A stretch of DNA of 6,277 nucleotides from Janthinobacterium lividum (GTDB lineage Bacteria > Pseudomonadota > Gammaproteobacteria > Steroidobacterales > Steroidobacteraceae): positions 1-6,277 of the forward strand of contig CALPVO020000138.1 of the NCBI GenBank assembly GCA_943327025.2, written 5' to 3'. Shown here in pieces: positions 1 to 6,165 of this stretch. Below the pieces are notes generated by a model that had not been told where the DNA came from, made no database searches, and saw only the letters and a list, made by a program, of their open reading frames with translations. The translations under genes and the position numbers were made by a program. The stretch's first letter is position 1. Each line of letters begins with the position of its first letter.

Positions 1-169
1 GCTGGCCGCTTGGCCTGCCAAGTCGGTCAAACGGGCATAACGGCGACGGCGAGGCAGTGGCGCGGGTTAGTACAAGCGTTTTGCGTATTTGTCCGTGCGG
101 GTCAATGTCCGCCCGCCTAGCATGTTGGGTACGGGGCACGGAGTCCCCGACCATTGTTTGGGGGCTCGC
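1..169. other. Upstream region of the SDR gene, possibly with the tail of another gene
   Basis: No complete gene is visible here. On the plus strand, the frame starting at base 2 reads LAAWPAKSVKRA and stops with TAA at 38-40. That could be the last codons of a gene lying to the left, but 12 residues are too few to identify. A second plus frame stays open to a TGA at 171-173, which would overlap the SDR start as ATGA, but its peptide is rich in Cys, Trp and Gly and does not look like a real protein. No convincing -35/-10 pair was found, so the SDR promoter is either unusual or lies further left. Confidence 0.3.
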
Positions 170-922
170 ATGAACCGCTACTCTGGAAAGACCGTGTTGG
201 TGACCGGTGGCGCCACCGGTATTGGCCGGGCTACCGCGCGGGCGTTCGCGCTGGAAGGCGCCAACGTGGTCATTGGCGACATAGATGGCCGTGCTGCCGA
301 TACGGTGGCCCTCATTGTGGCGGATGGTGGGAAAGCCGTTTGGGAGATGGCGGATGTCAGTCGTCCTGAGGATGGCACGCGCCTTGTCGATGCCTGTGTC
401 CGTCACTTCGGTGGCTTGCACGCGGCTTTCAACAATGCGGGCGTGCTGCCGCCCCCCATGCCCATGCATGAAATGCCGGCCGAGGATGTCGAGCGCATTC
501 TGGCCGTGGACCTGAAGGGCGTGTTTTTCTGCATGCAAGCGCAGATTCGCCATTTCCTCGTCAATGGTGGCGGCGCCATCGTGAACACAGCTTCCGTGGC
601 TGGCGTCGTCGCAGATCCGAACATGGCCTCCTATGTGGCGGCCAAGCACGGCGTGGTGGGGCTCACGAAGGCTGCGGCCATCGAATACGCCCAGCGCGGC
701 ATTCGCGTGAACGCCATCGGGCCCGGGTTCATTGTCACCCCCATGACACAAGCTTGGGCGGACAGCGAGGAGTTCAAAGCGGCGTTCTTCGCCCAGAACA
801 TCAGTGGGCGCGCCGGGCAACCGGAGGAGGTGGCCGGTACCGTACTGCACCTGTGTTCGGATGCCGCCAGCTTCATCAACGGGTCGCTGTTCATTATCGA
901 CGGCGGCCAGACGGCGCACTAG
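170..922 (+). CDS. Short-chain dehydrogenase/reductase (SDR), classical type
   Basis: Probable NAD(H)-dependent cytoplasmic oxidoreductase acting on an alcohol or carbonyl; the substrate cannot be told from sequence. The 250-residue length is normal for a classical SDR. The cofactor loop TGGATGIG is at residues 12-19. Asp37 at the end of the second beta strand favours NAD over NADP. Also visible are Asp62-Val63 (adenine contact), NNAG at 88-91, Ser142, Tyr155 and Lys159 of the catalytic YxxxK, PG at 185-186 and a C-terminal DGG at 244-246. The fourth tetrad position, usually Asn, is Asp114 (28 residues before Ser142). The ATG at 170 is chosen because the Rossmann fold begins directly after it; TTG 89 and ATG 122 in the same frame would add a tail without SDR character. 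The ribosome site is only a G run at 160-164. The next gene is 133 nt downstream with its own promoter-like signals, so co-transcription is uncertain. Family assignment is firm; function is open. Confidence 0.93.
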   Translation: MNRYSGKTVLVTGGATGIGRATARAFALEGANVVIGDIDGRAADTVALIVADGGKAVWEMADVSRPEDGTRLVDACVRHFGGLHAAFNNAGVLPPPMPMHEMPAEDVERILAVDLKGVFFCMQAQIRHFLVNGGGAIVNTASVAGVVADPNMASYVAAKHGVVGLTKAAAIEYAQRGIRVNAIGPGFIVTPMTQAWADSEEFKAAFFAQNISGRAGQPEEVAGTVLHLCSDAASFINGSLFIIDGGQTAH

Positions 923-995
923 CGCTGGCGGCGAATGTCTTGGCTGGGCGGTCCTGCGCAAGTGCCGTTCCGACAATCAACCGGCAAGCTGCTTG

Positions 996-1016
996 TATTA
1001 TCAGTAACGAACGTTA
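996..1016 (+). promoter_or_regulatory. Candidate promoter -10 element and overlapping operator palindrome before the aldehyde dehydrogenase gene
   Basis: TATTAT at 996-1001 matches the sigma-70 -10 consensus at five of six positions. Directly downstream, 1005-1016 reads TAACG-AA-CGTTA, an inverted repeat of two 5-bp arms around a 2-bp centre. It would overlap the transcription start expected near 1007-1009, a common place for a repressor operator. TTATCA also occurs twice as direct repeats (999-1004 and 1014-1019), flanking and overlapping the palindrome. No good -35 hexamer lies at the right distance, so either an activator is used or the promoter call is wrong. A TetR-type repressor would fit, but no regulator gene is in the window. 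The promoter reading is inference. Confidence 0.4.
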
Positions 1017-1055
1017 TCATTCAGTTCTGTTTCATTCTCTTGCCTGGAGCCTGTC

Positions 1056-2465
1056 ATGTCTGCCTATAAACTCCTCATCAATGGCGAACTCGTGGACGGT
1101 GCCGGCGGCACGGCGGATGTCATCAACCCGGCCACCGAAAAAGTGGTGGCGGCTTGCCCCATCGCCGATGTAGCGCAGGTGAATGCCGCCGTAGCGGCTG
1201 CCAAGGCGGCCTTTCCGGCTTGGTCGCGTCGTACCGTGGCCGAACGTGGCCAGTTCGTGGACCAGTTGGCCAACGCGCTCATGGCGCGTCAGGACGAGTT
1301 CGCCGCGCTGCTGACGGCAGAACAGGGCAAGCCGCTCGACCAGGCAGCCTTCGAAGTTATCGGTTCGGTGTTCACGCTGAAGGCCTTCGTGGACATGAAG
1401 CTCGAGCCGAAGGTACTCCGTGAGACCCCGGAAAACCGCGTTGTGGAATACCGCGCGCCGCTCGGTGTCGTCGCGTCCATCACGCCGTGGAACTTCCCGC
1501 TCATCCTGTTGATGAACAAGCTGGGTCCTTGTCTGCTCGCGGGCAATACCATGGTGTCGAAGCCGGCACCGACCACGCCGCTCACCACGCTGCTGTTCGC
1601 CACCATTGCGAATGAAATCCTGCCCCCGGGCGTATTCAACGTGGTGTGTGACCGCAACGACCTAGGCGGCGTGCTCACCGCGCACCCGGATGTGGCCAAG
1701 GTGGCCTTCACCGGTTCCACCGCCACCGGCCGCAAGGTGATGAAGAGCGCCTCCGACACCGTGAAGCGCGTGACGCTGGAACTCGGCGGCAACGACGCCG
1801 CCATCGTGCTGGACGACGTAGATCCTATCGAAGTGGCCGGCAAGCTGTTCTTCGGCGCCACCTTGAACGCCGGGCAGATTTGCGTCGCCGTTAAGCGCGC
1901 CTACATTCCCGCTTCGCTGTACGACGGCGTTTGCGGTGAACTCGCCCGCTTGGCTGATGCCGCCGTGGTGGACGACGGTGACAAGCCGGGCACCCAGATT
2001 GGCCCCGTGCAGAACAAGATGCAGTACGAGAAGCTTAAGGAGTTCCTGGCGGACGCTCGGGCCAACGGCAACATCATTGCCGGCGGCACCACGCTGAACC
2101 GCCCGGGCTACTTCATCCGCCCGACCATCGTGCGCGACATCCCCGAGACTTCGCGCATCGTGGCGGAAGAGCAGTTCGGCCCCATCCTGCCCGTGCTGTC
2201 CTACACGGACGTCAACGAGGTGGTGGCTACCGTCAACCAGTCGGAGTTCGGTTTGGCCGGCACCGTTTGGGGCAAGGACGTGAACCGCGCCATGGAGATT
2301 GCGGCGCAGGTGGACAGCGGCACCATTTGGGTGAACCAGCACCTGGCCATCGATGCCGCCATTCCCTTCCGTGGCGCGAAGCAGTCGGGCCTCGGTGCAG
2401 AACTCGGCGAGGCCGGCTTGCTGGAGTACACCCAGGCGCGCGTCGTCAACGCCGCACTGGGTTGA
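1056..2465 (+). CDS. NAD(P)-dependent aldehyde dehydrogenase, AldA-like
   Basis: Oxidises an aldehyde to the carboxylic acid with NAD(P) in the cytoplasm. At 469 residues it is a full-length member of the ALDH superfamily. Visible motifs: PWNFP at 144-148 with Asn146 of the oxyanion hole; SKP with Lys169 for cofactor binding; FTGSTATG at 218-225; general base Glu242 in LELGGNDAA; catalytic nucleophile Cys276 in NAGQIC; EEQFGP at 371-376 with Glu372 contacting the nicotinamide ribose; and AKQSGLG near the C-terminus. LELGGND in place of the usual LELGGKS, and NAGQIC, suggest the Streptomyces AldA-like branch rather than betaine or succinate-semialdehyde dehydrogenases; that subfamily call is from memory. 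The ATG at 1056 has GGAG at 1046-1049 with a 6-nt spacer. The MetE-like gene follows after 49 nt, so the two are probably co-transcribed, possibly from the signals at 996-1016. The substrate is unknown. Confidence 0.95.
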   Translation: MSAYKLLINGELVDGAGGTADVINPATEKVVAACPIADVAQVNAAVAAAKAAFPAWSRRTVAERGQFVDQLANALMARQDEFAALLTAEQGKPLDQAAFEVIGSVFTLKAFVDMKLEPKVLRETPENRVVEYRAPLGVVASITPWNFPLILLMNKLGPCLLAGNTMVSKPAPTTPLTTLLFATIANEILPPGVFNVVCDRNDLGGVLTAHPDVAKVAFTGSTATGRKVMKSASDTVKRVTLELGGNDAAIVLDDVDPIEVAGKLFFGATLNAGQICVAVKRAYIPASLYDGVCGELARLADAAVVDDGDKPGTQIGPVQNKMQYEKLKEFLADARANGNIIAGGTTLNRPGYFIRPTIVRDIPETSRIVAEEQFGPILPVLSYTDVNEVVATVNQSEFGLAGTVWGKDVNRAMEIAAQVDSGTIWVNQHLAIDAAIPFRGAKQSGLGAELGEAGLLEYTQARVVNAALG

Positions 2466-2514
2466 TGCAAAGCAATTCCGTTGCCTGTTTCCTTCTACTG
2501 ACCGGAGCCGCACG

Positions 2515-3645
2515 ATGACGCAGATTTCCACCACCCACGTTGGCAGTCTGCCGCGCGGCTCCGCTCTCACTCCCTTGCTGCTGGCACGCGACAAGGGCGA
2601 AGCGTACGACGCTGCCGAGTTCGACCGCGTGGTGCAGGGCGCTGTCGACGAAGCTGTGCGTCAGCAGGTGGCTGCTGGCGTTTCAGTGGTCAGCGACGGT
2701 GAACTCGGCAAGGTGGGCTATTCCACCTACATCATCGAACGGCTGACGGGCTTCGGTGGGCACAGCCCCCGCAAGCCCGCGCTGGACTTGGCGCCGCTGC
2801 CGGAGTTCCGCCAGAAGATGACCGCCCTCATGGGCGAGCAGGAGTTCACGCGCGCTTCCTGTATCGGCGAGGTGCGCATCAAGGACATGCAGCCGCTCGA
2901 AGACGACATCCGTCGCTTCACGCTGGCCATGCAGCGTAACGGCAGTGGCGTGCGTGGCTTCATGAACGCCGCCTCGCCGGGCCTTATTACGGCTTTCCAG
3001 CCAAACGCTTTTTATCCTTCGCATGAGACGTACTTGGCGGACCTCGTCAATGCCATGCGCCCGGAATACGAAGCCATCGTGGCGGCGGGCTTTGACCTGC
3101 AGCTGGATTGTCCGGACCTCGCCATGTCACGCCACACGGGCTATCAAGACTTGGACGAGCCGGCCTTCCTGCGCCGAATCGAACAGAACGTGGAGGCCTT
3201 GAACGCCGCCACGGCCAACATCGACCCGAAGCGTCTGCGCATGCATATCTGCTGGGGCAACTACGAAGGGCCCCACAACCACGATATTCCGCTTGAGAAG
3301 ATCATCGGTACGCTGCTGAAGGCGCGTCCGAGCACGCTGCTGTTTGAAGCTGCCAACCCTTGCCATGAACACGAGTGGAAGGTGTGGCGCGACGCGGGCG
3401 TGGGTGACGACCGCATCTTGGCCCCGGGCCTCATCGATACTTGTTCCAACTACGTGGAGCACCCGGAACTCATCGCGCAGCGTATCGAACGCTTCACGGC
3501 CATTGTCGGTAACGATCGCGTCATGGCGAGCACGGACTGCGGCTTCGGCACGTTTGCCGGCTACGGCAAGATTGACCCGAAGGTGACATGGATGAAGCTG
3601 CGTGCCTTGCGCGAAGGCGCGGATATTGCGGCGGCGCGCAGCTAA
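2515..3645 (+). CDS. MetE-like zinc methyl/alkyltransferase (single catalytic barrel)
   Basis: A cytoplasmic 376-residue protein matching the catalytic C-terminal barrel of cobalamin-independent methionine synthase; full MetE is about 750 residues with two barrels. The likely zinc ligands are present: His244 and Cys246 (MHIC), Glu278 (LLFEAANP) and Cys342 (STDCGFGTF), equivalent to H641, C643, E665 and C726 of E. coli MetE. THVGSLPR at 7-14 is the typical family start. The substrate pocket differs: QLDCPDLAM (196-204) replaces MetE QIDEPAL, SDGELGKVGYST (60-71) replaces the GEpERNDMVEYF segment, and NAASPGLITAFQPN (151-164) stands where MetE has its folate-side GPVT...W segment. Normal methionine synthesis from methyltetrahydrofolate is therefore doubtful. 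Epoxyalkane:coenzyme M transferase is a MetE-fold enzyme of similar size that provides a functional analogy. The ATG at 2515 is chosen for GGAG at 2504-2507 (7-nt spacer); the open frame extends to 2353, but that part overlaps the aldehyde dehydrogenase. It ends with tandem stops, TAA then TAG. Confidence 0.88.
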   Translation: MTQISTTHVGSLPRGSALTPLLLARDKGEAYDAAEFDRVVQGAVDEAVRQQVAAGVSVVSDGELGKVGYSTYIIERLTGFGGHSPRKPALDLAPLPEFRQKMTALMGEQEFTRASCIGEVRIKDMQPLEDDIRRFTLAMQRNGSGVRGFMNAASPGLITAFQPNAFYPSHETYLADLVNAMRPEYEAIVAAGFDLQLDCPDLAMSRHTGYQDLDEPAFLRRIEQNVEALNAATANIDPKRLRMHICWGNYEGPHNHDIPLEKIIGTLLKARPSTLLFEAANPCHEHEWKVWRDAGVGDDRILAPGLIDTCSNYVEHPELIAQRIERFTAIVGNDRVMASTDCGFGTFAGYGKIDPKVTWMKLRALREGADIAAARS

Positions 3646-3661
3646 TAGCTAATTGAGCCTT

Positions 3662-3686
3662 GCCGCGGCCGCTGTTTGGCCGCGGC
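3662..3686 (+). terminator. Probable transcription terminator hairpin between convergent genes
   Basis: A perfect 9-bp G+C stem, GCCGCGGCC (3662-3670) pairing with GGCCGCGGC (3678-3686), closes a 7-nt loop. It lies 16 nt after the MetE-like gene's stop and is followed by CCCTTTGG. The T run is short, so termination may be weak or aided by other factors. The same stem forms in the minus-strand transcript downstream of msrQ, but there it lacks a following T run. Confidence 0.6.
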
Positions 3687-3697
3687 CCCTTTGGAAA

Positions 3698-3710
3698 CCA
3701 GCCAAGCTGG
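3698..3710 (-). terminator. Weak candidate terminator for the msrP-msrQ unit
   Basis: Read on the minus strand, CCAGC-TTG-GCTGG forms a 5-bp stem with a 3-nt loop and is followed by TTTCC. It starts 12 nt after the msrQ stop codon. The stem is short and the T run is only three bases, so on its own it is weak; the longer hairpin at 3662-3686 may be the real stop. Confidence 0.25.
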
Positions 3711-3722
3711 GCTAGCTGCGGC

Positions 3723-4352
3723 CTATTTGCTGCGGTGGCGAATTACCCGCCAGCCCAGTAGCGCGCCTAGCACGGCCGCGTAGATCAGCGGCTCGGTCAG
3801 GTCCTTCTTCACCTGCAGCAAGAAGTGCAGCACGCCGAGTGCGGCTGCCACGTAAGCCAGCCTGTGCAGCTTCTGCCAGCGACGCCCGAGCTTGCGCATG
3901 GCCCACGCTGTTGATGTTGCAGCCAGCGGCAAGAGCAGTACCACCGCCGCGAAGCCCACCATGATGTACGGGCGCTTGCTCAAGTCTTTCAGTATCTCTG
4001 CCCAAGCCAGTTGCCGGTCGAGCACCAGGTAGACGATGAAGTGCAGCACCGCATAGGTGAAGCCCCACAAGCCTAAGGGGCGGCGCAAGCGCAGCAGGGG
4101 CGCTTGCTTCAGCCAGTGGCGTACCGGCGTGATGGCGAGCCCTGCCACCAGCAGCGTGACTGCCCACCAGCCCAGTTCACGCAACAGCGTTTCGACAGGG
4201 TCCGGGCCTAACGACTGGCCCGCCAGTTCGAAGGCGCCTAACCCCAGCAGCAGCAGCGGTACCAGCAGCCCGGCATGCAGCCCATAGCGCAGCATGTCCC
4301 AGCGCGTCAGCATGCCGTAGCGAGCGTGCTCGCGACTGGGCGTCAGAACCAT
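3723..4352 (-). CDS. msrQ: MsrQ, haem-binding membrane subunit of the periplasmic methionine sulfoxide reductase system
   Basis: Inner-membrane b-type cytochrome (YedZ family, ferric-reductase-like transmembrane domain) that passes electrons from the quinone pool or a flavin reductase to MsrP. With the ATG at 4352 it is 209 residues, close to the 211 of E. coli MsrQ. About six hydrophobic segments are visible, near residues 24-40, 62-78, 96-112, 129-147, 165-181 and 186-203. Likely haem-ligand histidines are His104 (AVLHF), His163 (QKLHRLAY) and His176 (VLHF). The family motifs GPDPVE (49-54), RRPLGLW (90-96), KRPYI (126-130) and [11 protein letters not shown] are present. The start codon lies inside the end of msrP (ATGGTTCTGA, 10-nt overlap) without a strong ribosome site, which suggests translational coupling. 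ATG at 4313 is an alternative that would give 196 residues. Confidence 0.93.
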   Translation of the reverse strand: MVLTPSREHARYGMLTRWDMLRYGLHAGLLVPLLLLGLGAFELAGQSLGPDPVETLLRELGWWAVTLLVAGLAITPVRHWLKQAPLLRLRRPLGLWGFTYAVLHFIVYLVLDRQLAWAEILKDLSKRPYIMVGFAAVVLLLPLAATSTAWAMRKLGRRWQKLHRLAYVAAALGVLHFLLQVKKDLTEPLIYAAVLGALLGWRVIRHRSK

Positions 4353-5344
4353 TTCTTGAGGTCCAGACCGCGGTAGAGGCCAGCCACCTGCGCGGCGTAG
4401 CCGTTGAACGGTTGGGTAGCTATCTTCGGGGCGAACAGGCCACCGCCGGCGCCGATGCGGCGCTCGCGTGCCTGGCTCCAACGCGGATGGTCGACGTCCG
4501 GGTTCACGTTGGCGAAGAACCCGTATTCATCTGGGGCGGCCACATTCCAGGCAGTAGCCGGCGCTTTTTCGGTAAAGCGAATGCGCACAATGCTCTTGAT
4601 GTTCTTGAACCCATACTTCCAGGGCACCACCAACCGCAACGGCGCACCGTTCTGGTTCGGCAATACTTCGCCATAGAGGCCCACGGCGAGGATGGCGAGC
4701 GGGTGCATGGCTTCGTCCATACGCAGGCCTTCGCGATAGGGCCAGTCGAGCACAGGGCGCCGCTGGCCGGGCATCTGCGCCGGGTCCATGAGCGTGGTGA
4801 ACTCCACGAATTTCGCACGCGAGTTGGGCGCGAAACGCTTCAGTAAATCGCCTAGCGGAAAGCCGACCCACGGAATGACCATGGACCAAGCCTCCACGCA
4901 ACGGAACCGGTAGATACGGTCTTCCAGCGCATGCGGCTTGATGAGCGTGTCGAGGTCGTAGGTGCCGGGCTTGTCACATTCGCCGTCGATGGTCACCTTC
5001 CACGGCCGCGGCTTCAGCGTATGGGCGTTGGCTGCAGGGTCCGTTTTGTCCAGCCCGAACTCGTAGAAGTTGTTGTAGCCGGTAATGTCCGCGTAACTGT
5101 TGGGGGCTTCGCGAGTGCTGTACGGCGAAGGACGAGTCACCAGCTTGGTGCGGCTCGCGCTTGCTGCAGGCGCTGCGGCACTGGTAGCGGCATTGGTCGT
5201 GTTCAGTAGCCCGAAGGTGCTACCGCCGATGGCCAACTGACCGGCGCCGAGACCAAGCGCTTTCAGTACTGCCCGCCGCTCGTCATGGACGGCGCGGGGG
5301 GTGATTTCGCTCGGAAGAATATTCTTGGGGCGGTGAATGCGCAT
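4343..5344 (-). CDS. msrP: MsrP, periplasmic molybdopterin-dependent protein-methionine-sulfoxide reductase catalytic subunit
   Basis: Reduces methionine sulfoxide in oxidised periplasmic proteins, using a molybdopterin cofactor and electrons from MsrQ. The 333 residues align along the length of E. coli MsrP/YedY (334). A twin-arginine export signal is visible: [10 protein letters not shown] with Arg23-Arg24, then a mild hydrophobic stretch and an Ala/Ser/Thr-rich segment up to about residue 65. The Mo ligand is Cys149 in [11 protein letters not shown]. Other family blocks are [12 protein letters not shown] (89-100), EAMHPL (211-216), PWKYGFK (241-247), [18 protein letters not shown] (281-292) and a C-terminal LYRGLDL. 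The ATG at 5344 is preferred over GTG at 5356 because the GGAG at 5351-5354 has a 6-nt spacer to it and lies inside the alternative reading. It is first of two overlapping genes with msrQ. The leader between this start and the HAD gene is about 108 nt and carries a hairpin. Confidence 0.97.
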   Translation of the reverse strand: MRIHRPKNILPSEITPRAVHDERRAVLKALGLGAGQLAIGGSTFGLLNTTNAATSAAAPAASASRTKLVTRPSPYSTREAPNSYADITGYNNFYEFGLDKTDPAANAHTLKPRPWKVTIDGECDKPGTYDLDTLIKPHALEDRIYRFRCVEAWSMVIPWVGFPLGDLLKRFAPNSRAKFVEFTTLMDPAQMPGQRRPVLDWPYREGLRMDEAMHPLAILAVGLYGEVLPNQNGAPLRLVVPWKYGFKNIKSIVRIRFTEKAPATAWNVAAPDEYGFFANVNPDVDHPRWSQARERRIGAGGGLFAPKIATQPFNGYAAQVAGLYRGLDLKKWF

Positions 5345-5349
5345 GGGAA

Positions 5350-5384
5350 GCTCCACACGGGGTGTCCAACCGGAGCAGTTGGAC
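5350..5384 (-). promoter_or_regulatory. Leader hairpin of msrP whose loop complements the ribosome-binding site
   Basis: On the minus strand GTCCAAC (5384-5378) and GTTGGAC (5370-5364) form a perfect 7-bp stem with the 7-nt loop TGCTCCG. The loop bases GCTCC (5376-5372) are complementary to GGAGC (5354-5350), which contains the msrP ribosome-binding GGAG. Hairpin plus loop pairing would make a small pseudoknot that hides the ribosome site. The perfect inverted repeat could instead be a DNA operator. The repeat and the complementarity are seen directly; any regulatory role is inferred. Confidence 0.35.
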
Positions 5385-5452
5385 TTACCGGGTTGCAGTG
5401 AAAAGACCGTAGACGTCGCTTGGTTCAGCGTAGGCGCAGCAACGGGGTTTTA

Positions 5453-6160
5453 TCAAGGCCATTCGTCGGTGGCAATGCCGAGGGCCGCGGCCTGGCGCTT
5501 GGCGCTGGCATTGCCATTCACCAGCAACGGCCGTTCTACCAGCCGCAAATGCGGCAAGTCACCGGTGGTGTTGCCATAGGCAGCGAACGGGCGGCCGGGA
5601 AACCTCTCCCGCAAGGCGCGTAAAACCACGGCCTTTTCTTCGCCTTGACGGTTCGCCGTAGTCAGGCGGCCATCTAGCCGTCCATCTTCATGCCAGCGAA
5701 CCCCGGTGCAGATCACTTCCGTAATACCGAGCAGCGAACCGATGCGCGGCACGTAGGCGTCTACGCTGGCGGACAGCAGGATGACGTGGTCGCCCGCGGC
5801 TTGATGGGCGCGCAATGTGGCAACTGCCCCAGCGCGCAGCTGCGTTTCCACCACCTGCTGCACTTGGGCCGCGGACCAGCGGTCCAACACGGCGCTGTCC
5901 ACACCGCCGGCAAAGGCGCGCAACAGCCAAGATTTCAAGCGCCCACGGTCGCGCACACCGCACACGATGGCGATGCCAATGGGCAGGAACGCGAGCAAGC
6001 GCCACCAACGCACCGGGTGCGCCGCCACAAAACCCAGTAGCCAGGGAACGAAGGTATCGCGGTAGGTCAGTGTGCCGTCGAGGTCGAACACCGCGACAGC
6101 AGAAGATGCACCGGCTGCCCGGGAGCCCGCAGGTTCCACGGACTCCTGGGAGCCGGTCAT
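5453..6160 (-). CDS. HAD superfamily subfamily IB hydrolase (phosphoserine-phosphatase-like)
   Basis: Probable Mg-dependent phosphatase of 235 residues; the substrate is unknown. HAD motif I is FDLDGTL, with nucleophile Asp26 and acid/base Asp28. Motif II is LLSAS with Ser130, motif III Lys176 in EEKAVVL, and motif IV YGNTTGDLPHL with Asp201. In motif IV the first Asp of the usual GDSxxD is Asn197; the second acidic residue is kept. The cap region, about residues 36-100, has a strongly hydrophobic, Trp-rich stretch (near 51-68) that could touch membrane or bind a lipid-like substrate. The first 20 residues are Ser/Ala-rich and look unstructured. The ATG at 6160 follows the acnA stop by 5 nt, with only a poor ribosome site, so translation is probably coupled to acnA. 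Related proteins are often labelled phosphoserine phosphatase, but serine biosynthesis is not supported by these neighbours. Confidence 0.88.
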   Translation of the reverse strand: MTGSQESVEPAGSRAAGASSAVAVFDLDGTLTYRDTFVPWLLGFVAAHPVRWWRLLAFLPIGIAIVCGVRDRGRLKSWLLRAFAGGVDSAVLDRWSAAQVQQVVETQLRAGAVATLRAHQAAGDHVILLSASVDAYVPRIGSLLGITEVICTGVRWHEDGRLDGRLTTANRQGEEKAVVLRALRERFPGRPFAAYGNTTGDLPHLRLVERPLLVNGNASAKRQAAALGIATDEWP

Positions 6161-6165
6161 GGCGG

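Noticed and set aside
9..22. Perfect inverted repeat CTTGGC-CT-GCCAAG near the left edge
   Set aside because: The 2-nt centre cannot form an RNA hairpin without opening the stem, there is no T run, and it may lie in the end of an upstream gene. It could be an operator, but nothing supports that.
132..149. CGGGG...CCCCG inverted repeat in the SDR leader
   Set aside because: A 5-bp G/C stem with an 8-nt loop is expected by chance in DNA of this composition, and it does not cover the start codon or ribosome site.
963..986. TGCCG...CGGCA possible terminator after the SDR gene
   Set aside because: The stem is 5 bp with a 14-nt loop and is not followed by a T run, so it is too weak to call.
1662..2594. 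A 310-codon open frame on the minus strand, antisense to the aldehyde dehydrogenase gene
   Set aside because: Its peptide has low-complexity Gly/Ala/Val/His composition and no recognisable domain. G+C-rich coding DNA often leaves such frames open opposite a real gene, and the plus-strand protein has all ALDH motifs.
2683..3462. Several minus-strand open frames of 78 to 113 codons opposite the MetE-like gene
   Set aside because: They lie wholly inside a clear coding gene, have no ribosome sites or motifs, and have the composition of antisense shadows.
4353..4481. N-terminal extension of the msrQ frame up to 4481
   Set aside because: The extra 43 residues are Arg/Pro-rich, unlike any MsrQ start, and lie inside msrP. 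The start at 4352 gives the family length.
4404..4846. Plus-strand open frames opposite msrP
   Set aside because: They are contained in msrP, which matches its family from end to end; the frames show no domain or start signal.
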